Source: DAIDKA01 sp036521075 (GTDB taxonomy: Bacteria > Pseudomonadota > Gammaproteobacteria > Steroidobacterales > Steroidobacteraceae). Taken from it: a DNA stretch of 64,000 nucleotides. Positions 33,235 to 41,624 of the stretch are shown piece by piece. The stretch is taken from NCBI GenBank assembly GCA_036521075.1, contig DATDIL010000031.1, positions 1 to 64,000 of the forward strand. The letters are read 5' to 3'. The notes below the pieces were generated by a model that saw nothing but the letters and a program-made list of their open reading frames with translations, did no database searches and had not been told where the DNA came from. The translations under genes and the position numbers were made by a program. Positions within the stretch are counted from its first letter, which is position 1, and the number at the start of each line of letters is the position of its first letter.

Positions 33235-33483
33235 GCGAAACTTGGTCCACTGCGGATGTCGGACTTTTACGGCCTTGGATAGTTCCCCTACGGCAAGTCC
33301 TGTTGCCCGTCGGCTTTGACCAACGCGTTATCCGTGCATGCCGCAGCGGACAAAATGGCAGCCACAGGCATGCAATCGATGCGGCTCGCCGCAGAAACTG
33401 CGGGAACGATTGTGCCGGTAATTGCTCTAACAAGACGCAGGTTCTGCGTGGATAACGCGCACAGCAGCGCGTGGAGGTGTGTC

Positions 33484-33921
33484 ATGAATCGAATCAAGGG
33501 CCCCATTGCGGGCGCAGCGACAGTGATGCTGACGGCCGCCATCGCGGCCCCGTGTCTTGCCGGCACGACCGGCAGTGCGTCGGCACCGAGGGTGCAGATC
33601 GAGGCCAATTCTTTCAAGCAGGTCCCAGCCGGACTATCGCAATCGAACGCTCGCATCGAACTATCCGCGCAGGTGAACGCCTCGGACCTCGACTTGGCTC
33701 ACGCCGGCGACGTTGCCAAGCTGCGGCGACGGGTTGAGAATGCCGCCGAACAGGTCTGCGCTGAAATTGGCGATCGTTATCCGGGGCTGGTTGACTCCGA
33801 CGACCGTGCGGACGATGCCGCCTGTGTCCAGGGGGCCGTCGATGACGCGCTGTCGCAAATCAAAATGGCAGCACTGGTGGCGCGGACGCGCGCAGGCGAG
33901 GCGGACAGCAGGTCGGGATAA
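33484..33921 (+). CDS. UrcA-family exported protein
   Basis: The 145-residue product has an N-terminal signal peptide (to about residue 26, ending PCLAGT), then the UrcA core: ARIELSAQVNASDLDLAHAGDVAKLRRRVENAAEQVC and a second half with a second Cys (DDAACVQGAVDDALSQIK). UrcA proteins are small periplasmic proteins, frequent in sphingomonads and related soil bacteria, with two conserved cysteines that form a disulfide. The role is unknown. The ATG at 33484 is preceded by GGAGGTGTGTC. Confidence 0.85.
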   Translation: MNRIKGPIAGAATVMLTAAIAAPCLAGTTGSASAPRVQIEANSFKQVPAGLSQSNARIELSAQVNASDLDLAHAGDVAKLRRRVENAAEQVCAEIGDRYPGLVDSDDRADDAACVQGAVDDALSQIKMAALVARTRAGEADSRSG

Positions 33922-33974
33922 GACTATGATCGCTACTATTAGCCTCTTCAAACGACACAAAAACGAGACTCAGC

Positions 33975-34199
33975 ATGGCCACGATCAAGGTTTTGCAGAA
34001 TGGCCCTTACGTCGTGCAGGGAGATGACATCACCGCAATTGATTGGAACGGAGCGACATACGCAATCCCGAAGCGCCCCTTCGCGCTGTGTCGATGCGGC
34101 GCTTCGACCAACAAGCCCTTCTGCGATGGCACCCATACGAAGTTGGGCTTCAAGGCGGCCGAGGCGGCAGTCCCTGGGAGCCAGGACAGGCCCGCGTAG
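33975..34199 (+). CDS. CDGSH-type iron-sulfur protein
   Basis: This 74-residue protein holds one CDGSH zinc-finger-like motif, CRCGASTNKPFCDGTH (Cys-x-Cys-x2-Ser-x3-Pro-x-Cys-Asp-Gly-x-His), which binds a redox-active [2Fe-2S] cluster through three Cys and one His. The N-terminal 36 residues form the beta strands seen in bacterial single-domain members. The role is probably electron or cluster transfer in oxidative stress. It stands 53 bases after the UrcA gene in the same direction and may share its transcript. Confidence 0.93.
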   Translation: MATIKVLQNGPYVVQGDDITAIDWNGATYAIPKRPFALCRCGASTNKPFCDGTHTKLGFKAAEAAVPGSQDRPA

Positions 34200-34444
34200 C
34201 GCATGTCCCGTTCAGGCGGTCTGGACAGGATCCGTCATTGCCGTCACATCGGCACCACGCTCGGGCTGTTCATCGGCTTTGACCATGGCGTCGCGCCGGT
34301 AGGTTCCGATCAGACATCCTTTGGCGATGGCACGTCCACGAATCGCAGCAGCGAGTTCTCCTCTGACGGGCAATCCGGAGGACTCGGCGCGCTGTCCGGC
34401 ACATTCGGCGATAGAGTGAATGAGCGATTATTAAGGGCGAAGCA

Positions 34445-35149
34445 ATGGGCGTGAAGAAGGTGTGCGTCGTCGTCGGGGTGGGTCCGGGCAACGGCGCCGC
34501 ACTGGGTCGTCGCTTCGCCAAGGAAGGGTACGCCGTGGCACTGCTCGCACGCACGCCGGTCACCAGCACCACGCTGGCGGCAACCCTCCCCGATACCCGT
34601 GCTTATGCCTGCGACGTAACCGACGGCACTTCTGTGGCAAATACCTTTGAGGCGATCGCGCGGGACATGGGGCCGGTCCATACGCTCCTCTACAACGCAG
34701 GCTCCGGAACCTGGGGGACGGTTGAGGACGTGAGCGGCGCGGCTTTCGAGGAGGCGTTTCGCGTGAACGCCCTTGGCCTGCTGCTGACCGCAAAACAGGT
34801 CATACCGGCAATGAAGGCTCAAGCCGAAGGGAACATCATCGTCATCGGCGCAACCTCTTCACGCAGAGGTGCGGCACGCGCGGCTGCCTTCGCGCCAGCC
34901 AAAGCCGCCCAGAAGAGCCTGACCGAGGCTATGGCGCGCCACCTCTGGCCGCAGAACATTCATATCTGCCTGGTCATCATCGACGGCGTGGTCGATTTGC
35001 CCCGCACCCGCGCAATGCTGCAAGACAAGCCGGATGATTTCTTCGTCGCTCCCGATGACCTGGCCGACATCGCATATCATCTGACCGTGCAGCCCCGATC
35101 AGCGTGGACCTTCGAGCTGGAGGCGCGTCCGTTCAAGGAACATTGGTAG
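34445..35149 (+). CDS. SDR-family oxidoreductase with Phe in place of the catalytic Tyr
   Basis: The 234-residue protein has a Rossmann fold with VGVGPGNGAALGRR and LLYNAGSGTWG. The active-site segment reads VIGATSSRRGAARAAAFAPAKAAQKSL. The Tyr of Tyr-x3-Lys is Phe here (FAPAK), as in several SDR subfamilies that are annotated as glucose 1-dehydrogenase-like. The enzyme may therefore have weak or altered activity. Start chosen at the ATG at 34445, with AAGGGCGAAGCA as ribosome site. It stands alone. Confidence 0.78.
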   Translation: MGVKKVCVVVGVGPGNGAALGRRFAKEGYAVALLARTPVTSTTLAATLPDTRAYACDVTDGTSVANTFEAIARDMGPVHTLLYNAGSGTWGTVEDVSGAAFEEAFRVNALGLLLTAKQVIPAMKAQAEGNIIVIGATSSRRGAARAAAFAPAKAAQKSLTEAMARHLWPQNIHICLVIIDGVVDLPRTRAMLQDKPDDFFVAPDDLADIAYHLTVQPRSAWTFELEARPFKEHW

Positions 35150-35304
35150 TGGCCGATACCTGCCAGACCGCGCGAGCAGGCCTGACTGCTTGAGTTTTCA
35201 GGCAGGCAAGAAATAATTGCCCGATTACCTGCCAGCGTGTCGATCGGCACGGGCCTGATTCGTCGTACAGACGGTTGAAGTGATTTGCACATTCAGGAGA
35301 TGCC

Positions 35305-35676
35305 ATGAAGTACCTTGCTTTCATCCGCCATTCAGAAGCCCACCGCGAAGCCGGACCCCCGCCTGCGCTGATGGAGGCGATGGGGCGATTTGTCCAGAAA
35401 TCTCTTCAGGACGGCTCGCTTGTCGACACGGGGGGCCTAATGCCGAGCAAGGACAGCTTTCGAGTACGGCTGGCGGGCGGCGCGATTACCGTGACGGACG
35501 GGCCGTTCACCGAAAGCAAGGAAGTGATTGGCGGGTGGGCCATTCTCAAGGCGAACTCGAAGGGGGAGGCGTTGCGTATTGCCCAGCAGTTTATGGAGCT
35601 GCATCGCAAGTACTGGCCCGAATTCGAAGGCGAGTCCGAAGTGCGCCCCATGTTCGAACCGGGAATGGGGCCGTAG
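35305..35676 (+). CDS. YciI-like (DGPF) protein
   Basis: The 123-residue product contains the DGPF motif in VTDGPFTESKEVIGGWAILKA, with HSEAHREAG and a helix near the N-terminus. This is the ferredoxin-like dimeric fold of YCII-related/DGPF proteins, usually 95-130 residues. Proteins of this type occur beside ECF sigma factors and as decomposition enzymes; none of these partners is next to it here. The function is unknown. AGGAGATGCC before the ATG at 35305 supports the start. Confidence 0.88.
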   Translation: MKYLAFIRHSEAHREAGPPPALMEAMGRFVQKSLQDGSLVDTGGLMPSKDSFRVRLAGGAITVTDGPFTESKEVIGGWAILKANSKGEALRIAQQFMELHRKYWPEFEGESEVRPMFEPGMGP

Positions 35677-36321
35677 CATGGATCGTGGCAGTAATTACAT
35701 GAGTTGAATTACCTAACTTATTGATTACGCAGGGTACTCGACGCATCGCATTCCTAGGCCCAAGCCGAAACGTGAAGCTTCACGGTGGCAACTTCCGCAA
35801 AGTTGAATATCGATGAATAAAGACGAATCGCCGCCTGTGCACGCGTCAGTTCCATATGATTGCGGTGAGTGGCTGCAGGCACCACTTGCACAAAGAGCGC
35901 ATCTACATAGCGCAAGGGAGCAGCTCTAACGAGAGCCCTGCTCTTTGCGCCTTCAGTGCCTAGCAGGCCTGAGGCGATCGGTGCATTCGCATATCCGATT
36001 TGAAGGTGCATCGGCCCAGCCATTATTGAATCACCGCAACTGTTGTCGCGCAATACGCGACGACTTCATAGCGGCGCAACGCTTCGGCGCGCGTCAGTGT
36101 AGACCTGCAACACCTCGCTGTCGTGGTAGGCCATACTACGGGTTGGCAAGCCTCGCAGATAAAGAATCGCCGAACTCGCGGATTGGCGGCGAATCCTACG
36201 AGAGTGTCGTAAAGCCTACTTTCGCAGGGGGCGTGCCGTTGCAGGATCCGAGGCATGTGTTCGACTCCCGTCCCAAGGCAACGTGCGCCAGTACGCGCAG
36301 GTCCCAACGGGCGAAGTACGC
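35677..36321. other. Gene-poor region, possibly decayed DNA
   Basis: This 645-base stretch lacks a supportable gene, and its GC content looks lower than the neighbours. Two minus-strand frames (35754-36053 and 36023-36307) contain similar pieces, ELTRAQAAIRLY and TLTRAEALRRY, about 250 bases apart. This may point to a degraded duplicated domain. A T-loop-like TTCGACTCCC at 36260-36269 lacks the rest of a tRNA. No insertion sequence ends are visible. Confidence 0.4.
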
Positions 36322-37560
36322 GTGAGCGAGCGCGTCGATGTGGCCATTGTCGGCGGTGGCGCGGCTGGTATTGCGGCGGCCCGACGGCTTACCGAGTTGC
36401 GCCGCTCTGTGTTGCTCATTGAGGCATTGCCCCAGCTTGGCGGACGGGCGCGGACCACGATCATGCAGGCCATGGCACTTGACCTGGGCTGCGGCTGGCT
36501 GCATTCGGCCCGGCGCAATGCGCTGGCCACGCTCGCCGCGGCGCAGGGACAGGAGCTGGATCGCAGTGAGGCGGCCTGGCACCGCCAGCTTCACAATCTG
36601 GATTTCCCGATCAGGGATCAACGCGAAGCATGGGCGGCATTCGAACGGCTCGGTCAGCAGCTGCATCGTGATCCTCCCCACAGCGATACCGCGGGGGATG
36701 CGTTGGCGTCCGCTAATCGATGGCGGCCTTTCATCGATGGAGTCAGCAGCTTCATCAATGGCACGGAAATCGACCAGCTCTCGGTGGCGGACTACCTGGC
36801 CTATGAAGATGCGGCGAGCGATGACAATTGGCGCCTGCCGGGTGGCTATGGCGCCTTCATCGTGACTCTCGGCGCCGGCATTGCGACAGCGCTGCGGACG
36901 ACGGTGGAGCGGCTGACACAGGACACCGACATCGTGCTGCAGACCGATCGTGGGACAATCCGCGCGCGCAGCGCGATCGTCGCGGTGTCAACGGCGGTGC
37001 TTGCGCAAGGAACGATACGCTTCTCACCGCCAGTCAACGACCATTTGGAAGCGGCAACACGTCTACCGCTGGGGCTGGCGGATAAGGTGTTCCTGTCCCT
37101 TGCGGACCCGGCGGCGGTGCCTGCGGAATCGCATCTGCTCGGCCGCTACGATCGCACTGCGACCGGCAGCTACTACCTGCGCCCCTTCGGCCGTCCCATG
37201 ATCGAGTGCTTTCTTGGGGGCGCCTGGGCGCATGCGTTGGAACGGGCCGGCGTGAAGGCGGCCGTTGCATTTGCGATCGGGGAGTTGCGCGAGCTGCTCG
37301 GGGCTGACTTTGCTCGTGGACTGGAGCCGATCACCGCCACGCGCTGGGCCCAGGAGCACACCATCGGGGGGGCCTACAGTCACGCGCTGCCAGGCCACGC
37401 CCAAGCGCGGGCCGTATTGGCGCGGCCCGTCAGCGAGCGACTATGCTTTGCCGGTGAGGCGTGCTCCCGGACGGATTTCTCCACGGCGCATGGCGCCTGG
37501 CAAAGCGGGCTGGTTGCCGCGCAGTGGATCGAGCGCTCGCTGGCGACGCATCCAGACTAG
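36322..37560 (+). CDS. FAD-dependent amine oxidase-type protein
   Basis: The 412-residue protein starts VSERVDVAIVGGGAAGIAAARRL, a FAD-binding dinucleotide motif, followed by LIEALPQLGGRA with the Glu that binds the ribose and the GGRA pattern. It ends CFAGEACSRTDFSTAHGAWQSG, the FAD-contacting block of flavin monoamine oxidases. The usual Lys linking water to N5 lies in LADKVFLSL. The substrate is unknown; amines or polyunsaturated carotenoid-type molecules are possible for this fold. I chose the GTG at 36322 because it puts the motif near the N-terminus; another GTG lies at 36283. Confidence 0.85.
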   Translation: MSERVDVAIVGGGAAGIAAARRLTELRRSVLLIEALPQLGGRARTTIMQAMALDLGCGWLHSARRNALATLAAAQGQELDRSEAAWHRQLHNLDFPIRDQREAWAAFERLGQQLHRDPPHSDTAGDALASANRWRPFIDGVSSFINGTEIDQLSVADYLAYEDAASDDNWRLPGGYGAFIVTLGAGIATALRTTVERLTQDTDIVLQTDRGTIRARSAIVAVSTAVLAQGTIRFSPPVNDHLEAATRLPLGLADKVFLSLADPAAVPAESHLLGRYDRTATGSYYLRPFGRPMIECFLGGAWAHALERAGVKAAVAFAIGELRELLGADFARGLEPITATRWAQEHTIGGAYSHALPGHAQARAVLARPVSERLCFAGEACSRTDFSTAHGAWQSGLVAAQWIERSLATHPD

Positions 37561-37573
37561 AGCGGCATAGCAG

Positions 37574-37648
37574 ATGTCATTTTTCGAAAGCCTGCTGGCG
37601 CTGCTCGCCGTCGCGGGGGGTCGACGGCCTATTTTCAGTCTTTTCTGA
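37574..37648 (+). pseudogene. Possible N-terminal remnant of a membrane transporter gene
   Basis: A 24-codon frame beginning MSFFESLLALLAVAGG, just after the amine oxidase gene, resembles the first helix of CPA1-type Na+/H+ antiporters, which typically start with M-x-x-(F/I)-E-x-L-L-A-L-L. It then runs into GGRRPIFSLF and a stop. No further antiporter sequence follows. The match is short, so this is tentative. Confidence 0.3.
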
Positions 37649-37734
37649 CTGCAATCGTAGGCGTTCGCTGACATTGCAGGCCCAGCCGACCCGGCCTAAT
37701 TCAAGCTTCAGTCATAACGCGTGAACTTCAGCTT

Positions 37735-37914
37735 ATGCGAAACAAGGAACTGCAAAGCGAGACGGCGCGCCGTGCGCCCATCGACAATGAAGGTCGCACC
37801 ACGCGACACTTCGGTCGCGCCAAAGATGACTTTGACTACCTTGAGTGGCGCGAGTGGGAGCGCAAGGCGGCCCGCAAAGATGAATCCAGGGTGGCAACCG
37901 CGGCGTGCCGTTAG
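37735..37914 (+). CDS. Small charged hypothetical protein
   Basis: A 59-codon frame starts at ATG 37735 and gives a hydrophilic product with HFGRAKDDFDYLEWREWERKAARKD. Its last four bases overlap the 3' end of the convergent zwf gene. Codon use is ordinary for the window, but there is no strong ribosome binding site, and the family is unknown. It could be a real small protein or a chance frame in GC-rich DNA. Confidence 0.3.
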   Translation: MRNKELQSETARRAPIDNEGRTTRHFGRAKDDFDYLEWREWERKAARKDESRVATAACR

Positions 37915-39437
37915 CCCAGCGCTCGCCAGCTGTGGCCGCTCTGCGCCAATAGGCGTTCCGCCTCCCGAGGGCCCTGGCTGCCGGCGGCATACCGGGGGAC
38001 ATCAGCCCTTTTCTGCCCCGACCAGGCATCGAGCAGCGGCTGCACCAGTTTCCAGCCCTGCTCGATGAGGGTTGTGCCGGGGAAGAGGATCGGGTCACCG
38101 AGCATTGCATCGCGCAGGGGGCGCTCATATCCCTTCGCATGGCTTCCGAACGGCCCGGCCGGAAATTCAAACGCCATATCGCCGCTCATGAGCCGGTTTT
38201 CCAAACCGGGGGCTCGTGCGCAAAAGTCGATATGGATACCCTGCGCTGGCTTCATTTCAAAGACAATGGCGTTTGGAGCTGCTGCGCCTGATGCGATATT
38301 GGGAAAAAGCCGTGCAGGGGCGGGCCGAAACTGCACCGCGATTTCTGTGACGGATTTCGCCAGACGCTTGCCGGTGCGCAGAAAGAATGGCACCCCGGAC
38401 CAGCGCCAATTATCGATTTCAACTCTTAGCGCCACATAGGTCTCGGTTGTAGATCGCCGGCTCACGCCCGCTTCGCGCCGATAGGCCGGCACCGGCTTTC
38501 TTCCGACCTTGCCAGCGGAATATTGGCCGCGCACGGCAAAGCGGCCCACATCCCGCGGCCGGATTTGCCGCACGCACTGGAGCAGCTCGACCTGCTTCGC
38601 ACGCATATGCTCGACGGAAAAGGATACCGGTGGTTCCATCGCGATCAGCGATAACAGCTCCATGAGATGGTTCGGCACCATATCGCGCAGCGCGCCGGAA
38701 CGCTCGTAAAACTGCGCCCGCTGTTCCACGCCGACCGTCTCGGATGCCGTGATCTGGACGCTATCAATCAACGATCGATGCCATAGCGGCTCGATGAACG
38801 CGTTCGAAAATCTAAACACCGCCAGGTCCTGAACCGCGTCTTTGCCCGCAAAATGATCGATGCGATAAATCTGTCGCTCGCCGAGGATATTCAGAAGCCT
38901 ATGATTGAGCGCCGCGGCAGATGCAAGATCGTGCCCGAACGGCTTCTCGACAATGACTCGCGCCCACGAGCCGGGCTCCTCGCTCGTCAGGTCGGCATGA
39001 CCCAGTCTGCGGACTATCGGCTCGAAGAATTCCGGCGCTACGGCCAGGTAGTACAGGCGATTCGGCGTGCGCAGCTTGCGGCGCGCAACCCGCCGGATCG
39101 TCATCCCCAGTGCTTCAAAGCCCGCCTGTTCGTCGAAGTGCATCATCTGATAGAAGATCCGCTGCGCGAGCCAGCCCGTCACGCGCGCGTCCGATGGGGC
39201 ACCTAAGAACCGCCGGAGCGTATCCCGCAGATAGGCGCGCAGTTTTTGATCGTTCCAAGCGCGCCGGCCGACGCCGATCAGGCGAAAGTCGTCGGGCAAA
39301 GCGCCGGCGGCGGCAAGATTGTACAAGGAGGGGAAGAGCAGGCGCTTTGCCAGATCACCGGTTATGCCGAAAACGGTCATGACACAGGGGGGCGCCTTCG
39401 CACCCCCTGCGCCAGAGCCGTGGGTCCCAGCGATCAC
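37911..39437 (-). CDS. zwf: Glucose-6-phosphate 1-dehydrogenase
   Basis: The 508-residue protein has the NADP-binding FGITGDLAKRLLFPSLY at the N-terminus, the substrate block RIDHFAGKDAVQDLAVFRFSN (usually RIDHYLGKE; here Tyr to Phe and Leu to Ala), VIVEKPFG and PFFLRTGKRL. It converts glucose 6-phosphate to 6-phosphogluconolactone, supplying NADPH that stress enzymes around it need. No pgl or edd gene follows, so it stands outside the usual Entner-Doudoroff cluster and may be a second copy. The GTG start at 39437 is needed to keep the first strand of the Rossmann fold; the next ATG (39380) would cut it. Confidence 0.9.
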   Translation of the reverse strand: MIAGTHGSGAGGAKAPPCVMTVFGITGDLAKRLLFPSLYNLAAAGALPDDFRLIGVGRRAWNDQKLRAYLRDTLRRFLGAPSDARVTGWLAQRIFYQMMHFDEQAGFEALGMTIRRVARRKLRTPNRLYYLAVAPEFFEPIVRRLGHADLTSEEPGSWARVIVEKPFGHDLASAAALNHRLLNILGERQIYRIDHFAGKDAVQDLAVFRFSNAFIEPLWHRSLIDSVQITASETVGVEQRAQFYERSGALRDMVPNHLMELLSLIAMEPPVSFSVEHMRAKQVELLQCVRQIRPRDVGRFAVRGQYSAGKVGRKPVPAYRREAGVSRRSTTETYVALRVEIDNWRWSGVPFFLRTGKRLAKSVTEIAVQFRPAPARLFPNIASGAAAPNAIVFEMKPAQGIHIDFCARAPGLENRLMSGDMAFEFPAGPFGSHAKGYERPLRDAMLGDPILFPGTTLIEQGWKLVQPLLDAWSGQKRADVPRYAAGSQGPREAERLLAQSGHSWRALG

Positions 39438-39611
39438 CTAGAGTCGCGGCCCGCGTCTGCCGCGATACCCATTCAGCAAAAAGGCAATGATCAGCACCGC
39501 AACTATCAGACCGATGGGGCCGATGCCCCAGCCTGCTCCGATGCCCCAGTAGAGGCCTCCGCCTCCGCCGAACAGGAGTAGCAGCACAATGAGCACGACT
39601 AGAACGTCCAT
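39438..39611 (-). CDS. Small glycine-rich membrane protein (DUF3309-like)
   Basis: The 57-residue product has two hydrophobic stretches, VLVVLIVLLLLFGGGGGLYWG and IGPIGLIVAVLIIAFLL, and ends YRGRRGPRL. The pattern recalls DUF3309-type small membrane proteins. AAGGAGGGCCT before the ATG at 39611 is an excellent ribosome binding site and fixes the start; an upstream ATG at 39647 would add 12 residues. Its stop lies directly before the zwf start, so the two share a transcript. Confidence 0.6.
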   Translation of the reverse strand: MDVLVVLIVLLLLFGGGGGLYWGIGAGWGIGPIGLIVAVLIIAFLLNGYRGRRGPRL

Positions 39612-39721
39612 AGGCCCTCCTTGCTTCCAAAGAGTTTCAGAAGTCATTGAAAGAACTATAGACGGCTGCCCTGATCAAACATGTAGGCTGGCACGATTAG
39701 TGTGTGTCACCGACCTCTGAC

Positions 39722-40006
39722 TCAGTTATTGGCAGTCAATGGATCGATGATTTGCGGCACCTCGGTAATTTTTGTCACCGGGATGCCGCTCATCTCGGCG
39801 TGCTGCAGAATGACGTTCTCGCTTGCGGCCAAATAGATACAGAAGGTCTTGTCCCCGGCGACATAACTGTGCTGCCACTGGACGTCACCGCCGATTTTTT
39901 CGATCGCGCGATTGGATGCCCGAGCGGCTCCGCACAGCTCCACGATCGACATCCCGCCTACGCCGGGAATATCACGCTCAACGAGATATCGTTTCAAGTT
40001 TGCCAT
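39722..40006 (-). CDS. DUF4242 (SCO4226-like) ferredoxin-fold protein
   Basis: The 94-residue protein begins KRYLVERDIPGVGGMSIVELCGAARASNRAI, then VQWQHSYVAGDKTFCIYLAASENVILQHAEMSGIPVTKITEV. This is the DUF4242 pattern. SCO4226 of Streptomyces coelicolor, a member, binds nickel; other members are uncharacterised. The gene is divergent from a LysR-type regulator gene and separated from it by 106 bases, so it is a good candidate for control by that regulator. Confidence 0.88.
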   Translation of the reverse strand: MANLKRYLVERDIPGVGGMSIVELCGAARASNRAIEKIGGDVQWQHSYVAGDKTFCIYLAASENVILQHAEMSGIPVTKITEVPQIIDPLTANN

Positions 40007-40087
40007 TACTTTGCCCCCCGTTTGTTGATGGCGATGATTGTTGGGCCAAGGAGCGGTTCACGCCAAGCTAAATATGCTTGTGCGCAG

Positions 40088-40102
40088 TAAAGCTGTGCTT
40101 TA
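40088..40102. promoter_or_regulatory. Palindrome upstream of the LysR-type gene, probable operator
   Basis: TAAAGC-tgt-GCTTTA is a perfect inverted repeat (40088-40102) only ten bases before the lysR ATG, within the region shared with the divergent DUF4242 gene. LysR-type proteins bind interrupted palindromes of this type and often repress themselves from such sites. Binding is not shown. Confidence 0.5.
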
Positions 40103-40112
40103 GTGTGCGTTC

Positions 40113-41081
40113 ATGTTCGTCCTCACCCATCTGAGGTCCTTGCAGGCACTGCAACTCGCGCTGCGCTGCGGCTCGCTGAAGGGTGCCGGACAGTTGCTCG
40201 CCATCACCCCGGCTGCCGTCGGCCAGCGGGTGAAGGCCCTCGAGGACTACCTTGGGATGCGACTCGTGGTGCGCGGTCGCTCCGGGCTGCAGCCGACGGG
40301 TGCATTGGTCCATGCCATCGCCCATCTCAACGCCGGCTTTCTTGAGCTGCAGGCCGTTGGGGATATCCTCGACATGCAGCGCAGCCATGAAATACACGTC
40401 GCGGCGGCACCCGATTTCGCCGAAATGTGGCTCGTGCCGCGCCTTGACCAATTCAGGCAACTGCACCCGAATGTTCGCTTTTGCATCAATGGCGACGGTG
40501 AGGCCGCCATTCGCATAGCGCCGGTGGATTGCGAAATCACCTTCGGACCAGTGCGCCCCGGCAGCGGCAGCGATTTCCTGTTGTTTCGGGATTTCGTGCT
40601 ACCTATTGCATCACCCGAGATCACGCAGCGCCTGCTGCGGCTCTCCAGACGCGAGCGCCTCGAGGGCTTCCCACTGCTGCATCTTGATTTCTACAAGGAC
40701 GATCCGGGAGTGCCGAATTGGTCGGCCTGGATCAGGCGCCGTCGACTGAAGCGGACTGCGCCGAATCGCGGCATGCGCTTCCAGCGAACGAGTCGCGCGC
40801 TCGAGGCGGTACATGCCAATGCCGGACTGACTCTTTGCGGGCTGGCACTGATTTCGGCATGCATCGAGGATGAGAGTGTGTGCATGCCATTCCCGATGTC
40901 TTCCGGGACTTGGACCGACCATGCCTTTCAAGCCCGCCTTCGGGCCGACGCGCTGGTGCGGCCCCAGATAAGACAATTCAAGGCGTGGCTGCTCAAAGAG
41001 AGCACATTGACCGAGCAATGGCTGGTGCAGCTGGCAGGCCGGGGGCGCGCCGGGCGCCCCCCCCTCGCTACGCGTGCTTGA
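40113..41081 (+). CDS. LysR-type transcriptional regulator
   Basis: The 322-residue protein has an N-terminal winged helix-turn-helix (LRSLQALQLALRCGSLKGAGQLLAITPAAVGQRVKALEDYLGMRLVVR) and a C-terminal effector domain related to GcvA-type regulators (VRFCINGDGEA, GLTLCGLALISACIEDE). The HTH is slightly shorter than usual in its recognition helix. It is divergent from the DUF4242 gene, and its 3' end overlaps the convergent msrB-like gene by 14 bases. The likely role is control of the DUF4242 gene and of itself. Confidence 0.88.
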   Translation: MFVLTHLRSLQALQLALRCGSLKGAGQLLAITPAAVGQRVKALEDYLGMRLVVRGRSGLQPTGALVHAIAHLNAGFLELQAVGDILDMQRSHEIHVAAAPDFAEMWLVPRLDQFRQLHPNVRFCINGDGEAAIRIAPVDCEITFGPVRPGSGSDFLLFRDFVLPIASPEITQRLLRLSRRERLEGFPLLHLDFYKDDPGVPNWSAWIRRRRLKRTAPNRGMRFQRTSRALEAVHANAGLTLCGLALISACIEDESVCMPFPMSSGTWTDHAFQARLRADALVRPQIRQFKAWLLKESTLTEQWLVQLAGRGRAGRPPLATRA

Positions 41082-41607
41082 CGAACTTCAGCGCCACCGA
41101 ATTCATGCAATAGCGCAGTCCGGTTGGGCGCGGGCCGTCATCGAACACGTGGCCCAGATGGGCGTCGCAGCGGGTGCACAGGATTTCGGTGCGCTGCATC
41201 CCTAAGGTCTTGTCGGGTTTCTCTACGACATTCTGCTTGGCAATGGGTTGCCAGAAACTCGGCCAGCCCGTACCGGATTCGAACTTCGTATCAGAGCTGT
41301 ACAACGCGTTATCGCAGCAGATACAACGGAACAGCCCGTGATCATGCAGCGAGTTGTAAGCACCGCTGAACGGACGCTCGGTGCCGGCATGCCGGGCCAC
41401 CTCAAAGGAGGCGGCGGGCAGTTGGGCGCGCCACTGTGCGTCGCTCTTCACGACCTTGTCGACCAGCTTCGGCCCCTCGTTCACGCCCGTATCGGTGAAC
41501 ATCACGATGGTGACCTTCGCCGCGGCCCTTGCAACGCGTGATCGAGCGAGCAATCCAACGCCACCGACCGCCAGCATCGACCCTAACAATGATCTTCGGT
41601 TTTGCAT
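41068..41607 (-). CDS. msrB: Exported peptide-methionine (R)-S-oxide reductase
   Basis: The 179-residue product has a twin-arginine-like signal (NRRSLLGSMLAVGGVGLL) and an MsrB domain: zinc Cys pairs Cys95/Cys98 (CICC) and Cys144/Cys147 (CTRC), the catalytic Cys167 in RYCMNS, SGTGWPSFW and LGHVFDDGP. It reduces methionine-R-sulfoxide in proteins outside the cytoplasm. It is the last gene of the msrA-dipZ-msrB run, 17 bases after dipZ. Its 3' end overlaps the convergent LysR gene. Confidence 0.93.
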   Translation of the reverse strand: MQNRRSLLGSMLAVGGVGLLARSRVARAAAKVTIVMFTDTGVNEGPKLVDKVVKSDAQWRAQLPAASFEVARHAGTERPFSGAYNSLHDHGLFRCICCDNALYSSDTKFESGTGWPSFWQPIAKQNVVEKPDKTLGMQRTEILCTRCDAHLGHVFDDGPRPTGLRYCMNSVALKFVKHA

Positions 41608-41624
41608 GATCGTATCTCCGCTAC

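Noticed and set aside
34206..34430. Minus-strand open stretch of about 66 codons between the CDGSH and SDR genes
   Set aside because: It has no proper start codon near its beginning (only an internal ATG that gives 24 residues), no ribosome site and no family match.
35180..35203. GCCTGA/TCAGGC hairpin after the SDR gene at 34445 as a terminator
   Set aside because: The stem has six pairs, the loop is long, and no T-run follows.
36252..36290. T-loop-like sequence (GTGTTCGACTCCC) that could belong to a tRNA gene
   Set aside because: The T-stem pairs poorly and no matching acceptor stem, anticodon arm or D-arm is found upstream.
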